A stretch of DNA of 64,000 nt from Paraburkholderia aromaticivorans (GCF_012689525.1 NZ_CP051515.1:1178001-1242000); one strand, 5' to 3'. Shown: positions 19,157 through 28,929, numbered from the stretch's first letter. Notes: generated from the sequence alone by a model not told the origin. A program made the numbers and translations.

Positions 19157-20313
19157 AGATTCTGCTGTTCATCCATTCACTGCATTACGGCGGTGCGGAA
19201 CGTGTGGCAATGAATCTGTCGAGCGAATGGGCGGCACAAGGTCAGGAAGTCTGCGTCGTGACGCTGACTTCCACGGCGAGCGACTTTTATTCACTACACG
19301 ATTCGGTCGAGCGCATGACGCTCGATCTCGCGGGCGCCACTAGCGGCCTGGCGGGCGCGGTATTCGCAAATGCGCGCCGGATGCTGGCATTGCGGCGCGT
19401 GCTCAAACAGGTGCGCCCGGACGTGGTCCTCGGTATCGAGACAAGGCCCTCGATTCTGGCCATCCTGGCCGGCCTCGGCTTGCCATGCAAGGTCATCGCG
19501 ACCGAGCACATTCATCCGCCGATGCTGTTCGAAGGCAAGTTCTGGGAATGCCTGCGCCGCTGGACTTACCCGTTCGCGGACAAGGTGGTCGCGTTGACGG
19601 AGAAAAGCAAGGTATGGCTGCAGGAACACTGCCATTGCAAAAGCGTCACCGTTATTCCGAATTCGATCTCGCTGCCGATTCCTGTCGTGGAACCTCTCGT
19701 ATCGCCGCAAACGGTCGTAGGCGCGGAGCGTCGCGTATTGCTCGCGGCGGGACGGATGGCCGAGCAGAAGGGCTTCGATATCCTGATCGATTCCTTCGCC
19801 CGGATCGCGAGCGATTTTCCCGCGTGGGATCTCGTCATTCTCGGCGATGGCGATGACCGGCGCGCGCTCGTTGCACAAGTAGCGGCGGCGGGATTGGGTG
19901 ATCGCGTGCTCCTGCCGGGCCAGGTCGGCAATATGCCTGACTGGTACGAGCGTGCGGATCTCTACGTTCTGAGCTCGCGCTTCGAAGGCTTCTCGATGAC
20001 GATCGTCGAGGCGATGGCCAGCGGCTGTGCGGTGGTGAGCTTCGACTGCGACGCGGGTCCTGGCGACATCATCACCCACGGCCATGACGGCCTGCTGGTT
20101 CGCCAGGTTGGCGACCCGCAAGCACTCGCCAATGCCTTGTCGACCTTGATGAAGGATGACGAGACCCGGGCACTCATGGCATCGCGCGCGCGTGCTGTCG
20201 TCGACCGGTTCTCGGTGGCCAGGGTTTTTTCGATGTGGCGTGACGTGTTCACGCAAACCGGCGCGAAACCTTCAGGACTCGTCGATCGTCCTTCCGTGCG
20301 GGTGACGGAGTGA
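19153..20313 (+). CDS. GT4 family glycosyltransferase
   Basis: This 386-residue GT-B glycosyltransferase should add one sugar to the lipid-linked repeat unit on the cytoplasmic side. The N-domain starts with HSLHYGGAERVAMNLSSEW. The C-domain has the GT4 nucleotide-sugar site SSRFEGFSMTIVEAMASG (E-x7-E pattern), followed by a FDCDAGP stretch. Its start overlaps the flippase stop as ATGA. It resembles the next gene in both domains, which suggests an old tandem duplication. Donor and acceptor cannot be told from sequence. Confidence 0.85.
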   Translation: MKILLFIHSLHYGGAERVAMNLSSEWAAQGQEVCVVTLTSTASDFYSLHDSVERMTLDLAGATSGLAGAVFANARRMLALRRVLKQVRPDVVLGIETRPSILAILAGLGLPCKVIATEHIHPPMLFEGKFWECLRRWTYPFADKVVALTEKSKVWLQEHCHCKSVTVIPNSISLPIPVVEPLVSPQTVVGAERRVLLAAGRMAEQKGFDILIDSFARIASDFPAWDLVILGDGDDRRALVAQVAAAGLGDRVLLPGQVGNMPDWYERADLYVLSSRFEGFSMTIVEAMASGCAVVSFDCDAGPGDIITHGHDGLLVRQVGDPQALANALSTLMKDDETRALMASRARAVVDRFSVARVFSMWRDVFTQTGAKPSGLVDRPSVRVTE

Positions 20314-20365
20314 GTACCGGGCGCGCTGCATTCCATCAACCACGTGGACCGAATCCGGACCGTTC

Positions 20366-21490
20366 ATGAATATCGTCTTGTTCATTAGCGCGATGCAGGA
20401 TGGCGGTGCCGAAAGTGTCGCCGCGACGCTTGTCAATGCCTGGGTCGAGCGCGGCGACTCGGTCACGCTCGTCGCCACGTATTCCGGGCGGAGCGCCTGC
20501 AATTACCCCGTTTCAGCCGGCGTGAAGTTCGTTTACCTGGCTGACCTGGTGACGCGGCGAGGCCGGGGACCGCTCGCCTTTATCGAGCGCATGCGTGCGT
20601 TGCGTGCGCTCATGCGCGAGAGCAGGGCGGATGTGATCGTGTCGTTTCTGACGAATGTGAATGTCGCGACGATTCTCGCATCGCGAGGGCTCGGCATTCC
20701 CATCATCGTGAGCGAGCACACGAATCCGCTTGCCGATCGCCGTTCGTTGTTGTGGCGACTGCTGTGCCGGTTCATCTATCCGAAGGCCAATCTCCTGACC
20801 CTGCTGACCGACGACGTGGTCGCGCCGTTCAGAAAGGTCGTGCCGGGAATGAAGGATATCGCGGTGATGCCCAATCCCCTGCCCGATGGACTGTTCCTCC
20901 AGCAACGGCAACCGGCCACGGCACGCAAGCGCGTCATTTCGCTGGGACGGCTGAACAGGACAAAGCAATTCGATTTGCTGATCCGCGCCTTTTCACTGCT
21001 GGCGGACGAGTGCCCTGATTGGGACTTGTGGATTTGGGGAGAAGGACCGGAGCGCGCGGCGCTAGAGGCTCAGATCGGGCAACTGCGCATGGGAGAGCGG
21101 ATTTTTCTGCCAGGACGGACGCTGACCCCGTGGAGCGAACTGGCCAAGGGACAGGTCTTTGCGATGTCGTCGAGTCACGAAGGTTTGCCCATGGCGCTGA
21201 TGGAAGGCATGGCGATCGGACTGCCGGTGGTGTCGTTCGACTGTCCTAGCGGACCACGGCAGTTGACGCGCAACGGCGAGGACGGCCTGCTCATCCCGCC
21301 AGGCGACGCGAATTCCATGGCTGCCGCGTTACGCCGGCTGATTTCGGACGACCCGCTGCGCGCCGAACTGGGCAGGAAGGCCGCCATGTCGGTACGGGAA
21401 CGCTATTCGTTGAAGGCGGTATTGCATATCTGGGACCAGTTGTTCGAACGGGTTGGGGCGCGTGCAAAGGCTGTTGAATCCACGCATTGA
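20366..21490 (+). CDS. GT4 family glycosyltransferase (paralogue of the previous gene)
   Basis: This 374-residue GT-B enzyme has the N-terminal AMQDGGAESVAATLVNAW and the GT4 donor site SSSHEGLPMALMEGMAIG. A FDCPSGP segment mirrors FDCDAGP of the neighbouring enzyme. It should transfer a sugar during repeat-unit assembly. Its ATG lies 52 bp after the preceding stop. No strong Shine-Dalgarno is visible, so the start could be affected by coupling. It overlaps a longer reading frame of the next gene, whose real start is further down. Confidence 0.85.
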   Translation: MNIVLFISAMQDGGAESVAATLVNAWVERGDSVTLVATYSGRSACNYPVSAGVKFVYLADLVTRRGRGPLAFIERMRALRALMRESRADVIVSFLTNVNVATILASRGLGIPIIVSEHTNPLADRRSLLWRLLCRFIYPKANLLTLLTDDVVAPFRKVVPGMKDIAVMPNPLPDGLFLQQRQPATARKRVISLGRLNRTKQFDLLIRAFSLLADECPDWDLWIWGEGPERAALEAQIGQLRMGERIFLPGRTLTPWSELAKGQVFAMSSSHEGLPMALMEGMAIGLPVVSFDCPSGPRQLTRNGEDGLLIPPGDANSMAAALRRLISDDPLRAELGRKAAMSVRERYSLKAVLHIWDQLFERVGARAKAVESTH

Positions 21491-21561
21491 AAAAACCCAA
21501 CGGCATGGTTGCGGTCGTGACCTGCCGTGTTTACATACAGCTCAGAGATTCAGGAGCGGAC

Positions 21562-22752
21562 ATGAACGGACGTAAAGTAGTTCTCTTTGCCAATACCGAC
21601 TGGTATCTCTACAACTTCCGGCTCTCGCTGGCGCAGAGACTGCGGCAAGACGGATATGAAGTGGTCTTGCTGTCGCCGCCGGGAGAATTCGGACCGAAGC
21701 TGCAGGCACTCGGATTTAGCTGGCACGCCGTGCCGATGAATCGTCGCAGCCTCAATCCGTTGCGCGAACTCGGTGTGCTCGCATGGCTCGTCCGGTTTCT
21801 CCGCCGCGAAAAGCCCGACCTCGTCCACGGATTCACGATCAAGAGCGCGGTGTACGGCTCGCTGGCGAGCAAGCTTGCCGGCGTGCCCGCGCGAATCAAC
21901 GCTGTAGCGGGCATGGGCTACGTCTTCACGAGCCGGGATTTGAAAGCCCGCGTGCTGCGGCCTATCGTGCGCCAACTAATGCGGTCCGCTCTGAATGGCC
22001 GACGCAATGCGCTGATTCTGCAGAATCCCGACGATGTCGCGATTTTCAAGCGGGCGAGAATTGTCGACGATCGGTCGATACAGCTCATCAAGGGGTCCGG
22101 AGTGAACTGTTCGCGGTTCTCCGCCCGGCAAGAGACCGATGAGAACACACAGGCTCCATTGCGGGTCGTGCTGGCTGCTCGCCTGTTGTGGGACAAAGGG
22201 ATTGCCGAGTATGTCGAGGCGGCCCGGGCACTGAGAGATGAAAACCGCTCGGTGCGGTTTCTTCTTGCCGGCTCCCCGGACGATGGCAATCCCGCCTCGG
22301 TCCCCCGCGAGCTCGTCCAAGGCTGGGCTAACGACGGCCTTCTCACATGGTTGGGACATGTCAGCGATATGCCGAAGCTGCTGTCCGAAGTGGACGTCGT
22401 GGTGCTGCCGAGTTACCGCGAAGGCTTGCCCAAGACGCTGATCGAGGCGGCCGCGTGCGCGTTGCCGCTGATCACCACCGATGTCCCGGGCTGCCGTGAA
22501 GTCGTCAGTGGCACGGGAGAAGACGGCTTGCTCATTCCGGTGCGCGACGCCGCGGCGTTGGCCGATGCGATTCGCCTGCTCGACGACGATCGGAAGCTTT
22601 GCCGGAAACTCGGCCTTGCGGCCCAGGCTAAGGCGCTGAGTGAATTCGACGAATCGATCGTGATCAGCAAGACGCTGCGGGTGTATAGCGAATTGCTGGA
22701 CCCCGTGCCTCGCGAAGTGGTCGTGGCGAGTCAGCGCGAGCGGCAGATTTGA
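21562..22752 (+). CDS. GT4 glycosyltransferase, PglA/WbpX-like
   Basis: This 396-residue GT-B enzyme begins VVLFANTDWYLYNFRLSLAQ, the N-terminus seen in a subgroup acting on undecaprenyl-linked sugars (PglA-like). The N-domain FTIKSAVYGSLASKLAGVP and the donor site SYREGLPKTLIEAAACALP are clear. ATG 21562 was chosen because CAGGAG sits 7 nt upstream and homology starts there; an upstream open frame to 21487 overlaps the previous gene and lacks a ribosome site. The PglA-like subgroup often transfers GalNAc-type residues, which would fit a HexNAc-rich polymer; that is inference. Confidence 0.83.
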   Translation: MNGRKVVLFANTDWYLYNFRLSLAQRLRQDGYEVVLLSPPGEFGPKLQALGFSWHAVPMNRRSLNPLRELGVLAWLVRFLRREKPDLVHGFTIKSAVYGSLASKLAGVPARINAVAGMGYVFTSRDLKARVLRPIVRQLMRSALNGRRNALILQNPDDVAIFKRARIVDDRSIQLIKGSGVNCSRFSARQETDENTQAPLRVVLAARLLWDKGIAEYVEAARALRDENRSVRFLLAGSPDDGNPASVPRELVQGWANDGLLTWLGHVSDMPKLLSEVDVVVLPSYREGLPKTLIEAAACALPLITTDVPGCREVVSGTGEDGLLIPVRDAAALADAIRLLDDDRKLCRKLGLAAQAKALSEFDESIVISKTLRVYSELLDPVPREVVVASQRERQI

Positions 22753-22784
22753 CAGATTCAGCGAAATATCCTGAAGGAGATTGA

Positions 22785-23528
22785 GTGGCCATGGTCGTTC
22801 CGAAATTCATATTGCGCTTCGATGACGTCACCCCGGAAATGGCCTGGTCACGATTCGATCCCTTCGATGAGCTTTCCATGGATCAGGACCTGCCGTTGCT
22901 CATCGGCGTCGTGCCGAACTGCCTCGATCAGACGCTCGTTGTCGAGCCGGCGAGAGACGCGTTCTGGGATACGGTCCGTGGTTGGGCCGATCGCGGCTGG
23001 AGCATCGCGCAGCACGGCTACACCCACCAGTACGTCACCGAGCACCCCGGGCTGTTGCGTCTCGGCAGCAAATCAGAGCTGGCCGGTCTCTCTTACGAGG
23101 AGCAGTTCGCCAAACTGCAAGCGGGAAAAACGATACTCCAGGAACAAGGCGTTTGGCAGCCGGTATTCATGGCGCCTTCCCACTCGTTCGATGAAGCGAC
23201 GCTCCGCGCACTGGCCGATCTGGACTTCAAGTACCTGACGGACGGCAGCGGCGTCTATCCGTACAAGTTCGGCGCTCTGACCGCGGTGCCGCAACTGTTC
23301 GCAACGCCGCTGCATTTTGGTTTTGGCGTGTATTCCATCTGCCTGCATGTCAATACGCTCAGCGAGCCCGAGATCGACAGGATCGTTGGATTCGTGAAGA
23401 AGAACCGCTCGCGGTTCATCTCCTTTGAAGAGGCCGCGAGTGTCAAAACCTCCGTCCCAGGCGTCGCGATGGCGATGCGTTTTCTAACCTCTACCCCGTT
23501 GCGCGCGATGCGCCGCTTGAGGGGCTGA
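22785..23528 (+). CDS. DUF2334-type polysaccharide deacetylase-like protein
   Basis: This 247-residue protein has the NodB-like fold markers of DUF2334 enzymes. An Asp pair in LRFDDVTPEM, a His pair in AQHGYTHQYV and the MAPSHSFD motif can form the metal site. It may remove N-acetyl groups from amino sugars in the polymer or its precursor. No signal peptide is visible, so it may act in the cytoplasm. GAAGGAGA precedes both the GTG at 22785 and the ATG at 22791; either could be used. It lies between glycosyltransferase genes and a beta-helix protein. Confidence 0.72.
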   Translation: MAMVVPKFILRFDDVTPEMAWSRFDPFDELSMDQDLPLLIGVVPNCLDQTLVVEPARDAFWDTVRGWADRGWSIAQHGYTHQYVTEHPGLLRLGSKSELAGLSYEEQFAKLQAGKTILQEQGVWQPVFMAPSHSFDEATLRALADLDFKYLTDGSGVYPYKFGALTAVPQLFATPLHFGFGVYSICLHVNTLSEPEIDRIVGFVKKNRSRFISFEEAASVKTSVPGVAMAMRFLTSTPLRAMRRLRG

Positions 23529-23535
23529 ACTCTTT

Positions 23536-24570
23536 ATGGGGTGCACGGTGCGCAATAGCCGGAGAGCGATAAATGCTTTTCTCCTCAGCAGCATGGTGGG
23601 TGCGATCACGCGTCCTCTCGCTGCGGTGGCCGACGTCGTGACCAATCAGCACGCCGCGACTGACGAGGTCATCGATCGATCGTTCGGCGTCAGCGCGGAC
23701 GGCAAGACGAACGACCGTGCCGCGCTTCAGAAGGCGGTCGACAATTCGGTCGGCAAGACGCTCGTGATTACGGGCCCATGCAGGATCGACGCGGAAGGAC
23801 TGCACATGCGCAGCAACAGCCGCGTCCGTTTCGCGCCCGGCGCCTCGATCAAACTGCTTCCGCATGACACGCAAAACTATGAGGTCATCCGTATCTGGGA
23901 CGTGCGGCACGTGGTTCTGGAAAATCCTCGCGTCGACGGCAGTAAAGAACTGAACGCCGTGAAGGGCGGAGAGTGGGGCATGGGCATATCCATTGCAGGA
24001 AGCACCGATGTGACGATACTGTCCCCCAGCACGACCAACTGCTGGGGAGACGGCATCTATATCGCCAACAGCTTCGGCAATGGTCTGCCCTATTCGAGCG
24101 ACATCCGGGTAATGAATCACTATGCCTCCGGTTGTCGTCGACAAGGTGTTTCGATTATTAGCGGCAAGAATATTCTGTTCGATCGTCCGGTGTGGGAAAA
24201 CATAGCCGGTACGCTTCCTTCCGCCGGACTGGACATCGAGCCGAACGCAAACACGGACATCGTGGAAAACATCCGGATTGTGAATCCGACGACACGGCAC
24301 TGCCAGTTCGGCATTCTGGTCTATCTGGAGGCGCTGCCGGGAAGCCGGGAAAAGAACGTCAGCGTCGTGATCAGCGGACACAAGGACGAAGACAGCAGGG
24401 AAGCGGCCTTCAGTGTATCCGGATTGAAGATGAAAGGCAGCGTCGTCACCGGCTATATCACGAGCAATTCGCCCACTTGGATTCGTCCGAGGAGAGACGC
24501 CTTTGTTAGCACCGACTATGACCGTGCGGGGCCGAAGATCGACATCACGAATCCCACGATCGTCCGGTAG
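23536..24570 (+). CDS. Right-handed beta-helix (pectate-lyase-fold) protein
   Basis: This 344-residue protein has an N-terminal hydrophobic stretch (about residues 12-32) that may be a signal peptide. A pectate-lyase-like opening follows (FGVSADGKTNDRAALQKAVD), then repeated beta-helix rungs. Proteins of this fold in polysaccharide loci act as lyases, hydrolases or epimerases on uronate-containing polymers. A substrate containing HexNAcA would fit the tviB/tviC genes. No catalytic residues could be assigned with confidence. The stop is followed by a hairpin shared with the convergent gene. Confidence 0.65.
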   Translation: MGCTVRNSRRAINAFLLSSMVGAITRPLAAVADVVTNQHAATDEVIDRSFGVSADGKTNDRAALQKAVDNSVGKTLVITGPCRIDAEGLHMRSNSRVRFAPGASIKLLPHDTQNYEVIRIWDVRHVVLENPRVDGSKELNAVKGGEWGMGISIAGSTDVTILSPSTTNCWGDGIYIANSFGNGLPYSSDIRVMNHYASGCRRQGVSIISGKNILFDRPVWENIAGTLPSAGLDIEPNANTDIVENIRIVNPTTRHCQFGILVYLEALPGSREKNVSVVISGHKDEDSREAAFSVSGLKMKGSVVTGYITSNSPTWIRPRRDAFVSTDYDRAGPKIDITNPTIVR

Positions 24571-24581
24571 CCGCGTTCAAA

Positions 24582-24606
24582 GGTGTGACGCTCAACGCGT
24601 CACACC
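24582..24606. terminator. Hairpin at a convergent gene junction
   Basis: A perfect 10-bp stem, GGTGTGACGC/GCGTCACACC, closes on TCAAC, a loop that holds the stop codon of the minus-strand gene. It lies 11 bp after the beta-helix gene. T-runs on either side are short, so it is a probable weak two-way terminator. Confidence 0.5.
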
Positions 24607-25767
24607 CTTCGCACGTAGCAATGTCGCGTACATGTCCCGATACTGCTGCCAGCACACCGTAATCGAAAAGGATTCGACAATCCGCTCGCGCGCCAGTCTT
24701 CCCAGTGTCTTGCGCTGCTCCAGACTCAACGTCGCCATCTGTTCGAGCGCGTCGGACAAACTGACGGGATCGCGCGGCGGAACAACCAGACCAGTGTCGC
24801 CGACCAATTGGCCGGTATCGCCCACGTCCGTGACCACGCACGGAACGCTGCAGGCCATCGCTTCGCCCACGACCGTGGGCAAGCCTTCTGTTCGGGACGA
24901 GAGGCACAGCATGTCGAACGCCGGCATGATCCGATGCAGGTCATTGCGGGCGCCCAGCAAGTGACAGACGCCGGTCAAGCCGAGCTCGCTCATCGTGCGT
25001 GCGAGCGCCTTGTTGTTGGCATCGACGTCCTTGCCGACCATCACGAAATGGCATTCCGGCACGCGCTGATGAAGCATCGCGGCCGCACGCAGAAAGTTAT
25101 CGTAATCCTTGGCGGGATTGGAGCGTCCTACGATTCCAATCAGTATCGAGCCTGGCGGCAGGCCGAGCGAATTCAGCAGCGTAGTCCTTGCGGTGGCGTC
25201 CGGCACGAACTTGCGAACATCGAAGCCGTTATGAATCACCCGCATCTTCGTGCGCTCGTAGCCGTACTCGACGTGAGTTCTGAACGACGCGTTGGCACAG
25301 CAAATGACCGAATCCGGCAACCGGTTGGAGGTCGCTGCGCCCATTCGTGCAAGCGTATTCAGAACGCGCCCGACTTTGGCCGTGGGCACTTCGGTTCGAT
25401 GGATGCCCCAGACGAGCACGAACCGGTGGCGATGCCTGCTGAGCCGAAACATCAGCCGTGCTAGCAACACCGCCACACCGCCGAAAATATCCGCGTGATA
25501 CATCCATGTCTGGACGACATCGGGGCGGGCTTCGACGATCCACCTGGCCAGTCGAATCAGGAGCAGCGGATTCGGAACACCGGGTCGCATTCCCAGAAAC
25601 CTGACTTCCGCACCCGCTGCGCGCAGACGGTCCGCCATCTTATCCATGGCGGACAGGGAAATGATGACGTGCGTACCGCCGGCGGTGCGCGACTCCGAAA
25701 CCAGGTTCAGAAGCAACGTTTCGGCGCCGCCCACCCCGAGTCCCGAAATAATATGGACAATTTTCAT
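24592..25767 (-). CDS. GT4 family glycosyltransferase (reversed within the locus)
   Basis: This 391-residue GT-B enzyme begins MKIVHIISGLGVGGAETLL, the usual GT4 opening. The donor site is SSRTEGLPTVVGEAMACSVP. The start at 25767 fits the homology; a start 7 codons earlier (25788) is also open, and neither has a strong ribosome site. It is the only minus-strand gene of the polysaccharide locus. That points to separate expression or a later insertion or inversion. Confidence 0.82.
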   Translation of the reverse strand: MKIVHIISGLGVGGAETLLLNLVSESRTAGGTHVIISLSAMDKMADRLRAAGAEVRFLGMRPGVPNPLLLIRLARWIVEARPDVVQTWMYHADIFGGVAVLLARLMFRLSRHRHRFVLVWGIHRTEVPTAKVGRVLNTLARMGAATSNRLPDSVICCANASFRTHVEYGYERTKMRVIHNGFDVRKFVPDATARTTLLNSLGLPPGSILIGIVGRSNPAKDYDNFLRAAAMLHQRVPECHFVMVGKDVDANNKALARTMSELGLTGVCHLLGARNDLHRIMPAFDMLCLSSRTEGLPTVVGEAMACSVPCVVTDVGDTGQLVGDTGLVVPPRDPVSLSDALEQMATLSLEQRKTLGRLARERIVESFSITVCWQQYRDMYATLLRAKGVTR

Positions 25768-26235
25768 TTTGTTTGCACGGTACGGCATTCGGTGACGTAG
25801 AACGGCTGCTATTTCAATCGGGTCAACCCGTGTCGCGTGTTTTTAACGGAGTCGATATCCGTAATCGCGAAAGGACAATGGAAGGCTAAGTGATCGAGCC
25901 GCCGCCATACCGTTCGGCATCGAACACAGCCCGGGACAATTGTCCTTGGTCATTCCCGGATGCGATTTATTGTTTATACAAGTCTACGGACTGACGCTCC
26001 GGAATCGATGCAAGTCTTATGTGCCGTTCCGCTCGTAATGTCCAACCAAAACCTGATAGCGTGCAAGGGCGTAAGGCAAAGTTAGTTTCAAGGCCATCCA
26101 ATGGCCCGATAGCAATACCGATCACCGAGCGCGGTCCGCTGAACGGCGATTACCGAGAGCACGTCTGAGCGGCATAAAAATCAACGCACCTCCTCCGGTT
26201 TGCGCAGCGCTGGCAAGCTGAAAGGCAAGAGAGGG
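25768..26235. promoter_or_regulatory. Divergent intergenic region with a 12-bp palindrome
   Basis: No gene was found in these 468 bp between the reversed glycosyltransferase and the polymerase gene. It should hold both promoters. A perfect palindrome GGACAATTGTCC lies at 25934-25945, and a related half-site GGACAATGG lies near 25874. These could be operators, but no regulator can be assigned. Confidence 0.4.
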
Positions 26236-27297
26236 ATGAAAGTGGCAGAACAACTCAACACGAAGCTCCAGATCCATCCAATCGGCTACCGGTGGTTGCG
26301 TCCGTCCATGCTCGGATTCCTGGCATTGTCGGCGTTCATCCTGTGCAAGATCGCCGTCGGCGATCGGAGCATGTTGCTCGATCAGGACAATTACGTTGCG
26401 TACTTCAGGGATGCCGATCCGCTCTGGATCGTTCATCTCTGGTCCAGTAGCCAGTCGGTGGTGTATTTCATCGTGAAGACGATCACGGATGAACTCGGCT
26501 GGCGGCTTTGGGTGCTAGGCATCGATGCACTGGGCTTCTCACCGGACACCGCGGTACGCGTGACGGTTGTCGTGCTGAACGTGCTCATGGCGCTTGCCCT
26601 TAGCCGGACGCGCCGGCCGCTTCTCGGCCTGCTTTTATGGGCGCTTATCCCCACCGGCCTCGCGACGGTCGGGTTATTCCAGATCCGCCAGGGATTTGCC
26701 CTGTCGATCGCCATGTACTTCGCGATGTGCCGGCAGCAGCCCATTCGAGGCGCGCTTCTCGCCAGCATTGTTCACACCACCTTTGCGTATCCGGCCTTGT
26801 TCCTGATTCTCGCGCACTTTCTCATGAGGCGAAGCAAAGCGCTGGCAATCGTGGGCGTGATGGGCGCGGCGCTTGCGATGTCGCTGGCGTCAGCGTGGCT
26901 TTTCAACACGTTCGGCGGCCGCCGGCTCGAGGAATACACCCAGCAGGAAGAATTCACCTTGAACTTCCTGATATCGCTCGCTCTCTATCTGATCGTACCG
27001 ATGCTCGTGATCGTGCTGCGTCGAAAGCATATCGAGCACATCGCGCGCGAAATGGTCGTCCATGAGATCGCGATCATGCATGTCGGGTTGCTCATGTTCC
27101 TGATCATTTCCTTCTTCGTCTATCCGTTCGGGACCCAGCGCATCGTCTACTACGGACCGCTGCTGTTGGCCTTCATGCTGCCGGAGATCCGCATCAAGAA
27201 CTCGCTGGTCCTGTGGACCGTCGCTTTTATCCTGGCTATTTTGACTTACGACATTCACAAGAACTATCTGCTGGACACTTATAAGTACTTTCTCTGA
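26236..27297 (+). CDS. EpsG family polysaccharide polymerase (Wzy-like)
   Basis: This 353-residue membrane protein has about 9-10 hydrophobic segments. It has the EpsG family layout: an early YVAYF...DPLW loop (about residues 54-66), IRQGFALSIAMYFA, and a late FFVYPFGTQRIVYYG. EpsG proteins fill the polymerase (Wzy) slot, joining repeat units on the periplasmic face. ATG 26236 was chosen because GAGAGGG lies immediately upstream; a TTG 36 bp earlier opens the same frame. No other Wzy candidate is in the locus, which supports the role. Confidence 0.75.
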   Translation: MKVAEQLNTKLQIHPIGYRWLRPSMLGFLALSAFILCKIAVGDRSMLLDQDNYVAYFRDADPLWIVHLWSSSQSVVYFIVKTITDELGWRLWVLGIDALGFSPDTAVRVTVVVLNVLMALALSRTRRPLLGLLLWALIPTGLATVGLFQIRQGFALSIAMYFAMCRQQPIRGALLASIVHTTFAYPALFLILAHFLMRRSKALAIVGVMGAALAMSLASAWLFNTFGGRRLEEYTQQEEFTLNFLISLALYLIVPMLVIVLRRKHIEHIAREMVVHEIAIMHVGLLMFLIISFFVYPFGTQRIVYYGPLLLAFMLPEIRIKNSLVLWTVAFILAILTYDIHKNYLLDTYKYFL

Positions 27298-27610
27298 GCG
27301 GGTGTCCAGTAGCCCCTAAGTAACGCTCGCCGATGCGAAGCGCGCCTCCTTTCCGTAGCGGGCGCAAGAGCGGGCAATCGTCATTTCATAGACATATTCC
27401 GATGCGTCGATAACCTGAGTCGGCGTATGCCGTGGCACGTCGTATTTACGCTTATTTGTCGGCTCATAAAATGATCGTGTCCGGGTTGTGTTGGGAATGC
27501 CACAGAGGAAAGATTCAAAGTGAGAGACGGTGTGCATCACTAACCTTGTCCTAAACATGCATTAAAGCGACAAGAAAATAAAAATTCCTCCGTTTATGTT
27601 GGAGACCGAG
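27298..27610. promoter_or_regulatory. Intergenic region before the initiating transferase gene
   Basis: No convincing gene was found in these 313 bp. The last 50 bp are strongly AT-rich (GACAAGAAAATAAAAATTCC near 27570-27589) and probably hold the promoter or leader of the downstream gene. Short minus-strand frames here lack ribosome sites and any family resemblance. Confidence 0.35.
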
Positions 27611-28747
27611 ATGTTAAATCTTGCGTTTGGCTTTGTTGTCTCATTCCTGGTTATCTTTTTTATCGTACGAAGTTCGGGGTTGCACGGGTCGCTTACGATG
27701 GACCACGACTTGCGCGGCATCCAGAAGAACCACGCCTATGCGGTGCCAAGAATCGGCGGAATTGGCATTGCATGCGCCGCCACTGTCATTCCGGTCATCC
27801 AGCCGCTGTGGGCGACCGCCCCCGGGACGGGCCAACTGCTGCTCCTGTTGTGCGCCGTGCCGGCGTTCGCAGGCGGCGTGATCGAGGACATGACCAAGCG
27901 CGTGAGCCCGCGAGTGCGGCTGCTGTGCGCGCTCGCTTCGGCGCTCGCGGCCTGCTTGCTGGTGCACGCGACGCTCACGCGGGTGGATTTGCCGCTCGTC
28001 GATCAGTGGCTGCGCATCGTGCCGATCGGGATCGGCTTCACGATGCTCGGCGTCGCCGGGCTCACGAACGCGGTCAATATCATCGATGGCTTCAACGGAC
28101 TCGCCTCGGTGGTGACCATGCTGATCTTCGCTTCGATCGGCTACGTCGCCCACAGCGTCAACGACTGGCTCGTCATGAGCATGGCACTGACGATGATCGG
28201 AGCGATCGGCGGCTTTGTGCTCTGGAACTTTCCAGTGCCTTCCGTCTTCCTCGGCGATGGCGGGGCTTATTTCATCGGTTTCATCATGGCGGAGCTGCTC
28301 GTCCTGTTGATCGTGCGCAACCCGAACGTGTCGGCGTGGTACGCAATGGCCGTCGCAATCTATCCGACCTTCGAGACGCTCTTTTCCATCTATCGCCGCA
28401 GGATCGTGCGCGGAAGGCCAGCAGGCGCCCCCGACGGACTTCATCTGCATACGCTCGTGTATCGGCGTGTCGTGCGAAAGGGTATCGACGGTGGCAATCT
28501 GCGCCGGCGCGCGCTGCGCAATTCATGCACCTCGGTTTATCTGTGGGTGCTGAGCCTCGTCGGTATCGTGCCGGCTACGTTCTTCTGGGACACGCCTATC
28601 GCGCTTGCCGGGGCAACGATCGCCTTCGTCACGATCTACGTTCACATCTATGTGGCGATCGTGCGCACCAGGACGCCGCGCTGGCTGGTGATCACGGGGC
28701 ACGCACCGGTTGTCGCGCCGCGCGGAGCCGAGGAGCCGCGCCACTGA
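27611..28747 (+). CDS. Undecaprenyl-phosphate glycosyl-1-phosphate transferase (WecA/WbpL family)
   Basis: This 378-residue polytopic protein starts repeat-unit synthesis by moving a HexNAc-1-phosphate onto undecaprenyl phosphate. The family motifs are present: NIIDGFNGLA near residues 155-164, FLGDGGAYFIGF near 215-226 and the His-rich GLHLHTLVYRR near 276-286. ATG 27611 is preferred because GGAG precedes it by 7 nt; an ATG 15 bp earlier has no such site. An N-acetylhexosamine first sugar would fit the UDP-HexNAc pathway here. It could also serve O-antigen synthesis. Confidence 0.87.
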   Translation: MLNLAFGFVVSFLVIFFIVRSSGLHGSLTMDHDLRGIQKNHAYAVPRIGGIGIACAATVIPVIQPLWATAPGTGQLLLLLCAVPAFAGGVIEDMTKRVSPRVRLLCALASALAACLLVHATLTRVDLPLVDQWLRIVPIGIGFTMLGVAGLTNAVNIIDGFNGLASVVTMLIFASIGYVAHSVNDWLVMSMALTMIGAIGGFVLWNFPVPSVFLGDGGAYFIGFIMAELLVLLIVRNPNVSAWYAMAVAIYPTFETLFSIYRRRIVRGRPAGAPDGLHLHTLVYRRVVRKGIDGGNLRRRALRNSCTSVYLWVLSLVGIVPATFFWDTPIALAGATIAFVTIYVHIYVAIVRTRTPRWLVITGHAPVVAPRGAEEPRH

Positions 28748-28929
28748 CGTGGCGCTGCGATTTCCATTCATTTACGCAGGCAGTGTGTGAGGACGTACGT
28801 TGCGGGAGCGAAACCCGATGCACCATATGAACATACAAAGGCACGGGGAAAAGCCTTGAAAACCACGGCGAGGATCCGAGAAAAGGCGGACCTCGCAGGT
28901 AACGCCTCAAAGGGCCATGAGAAAAGAAA

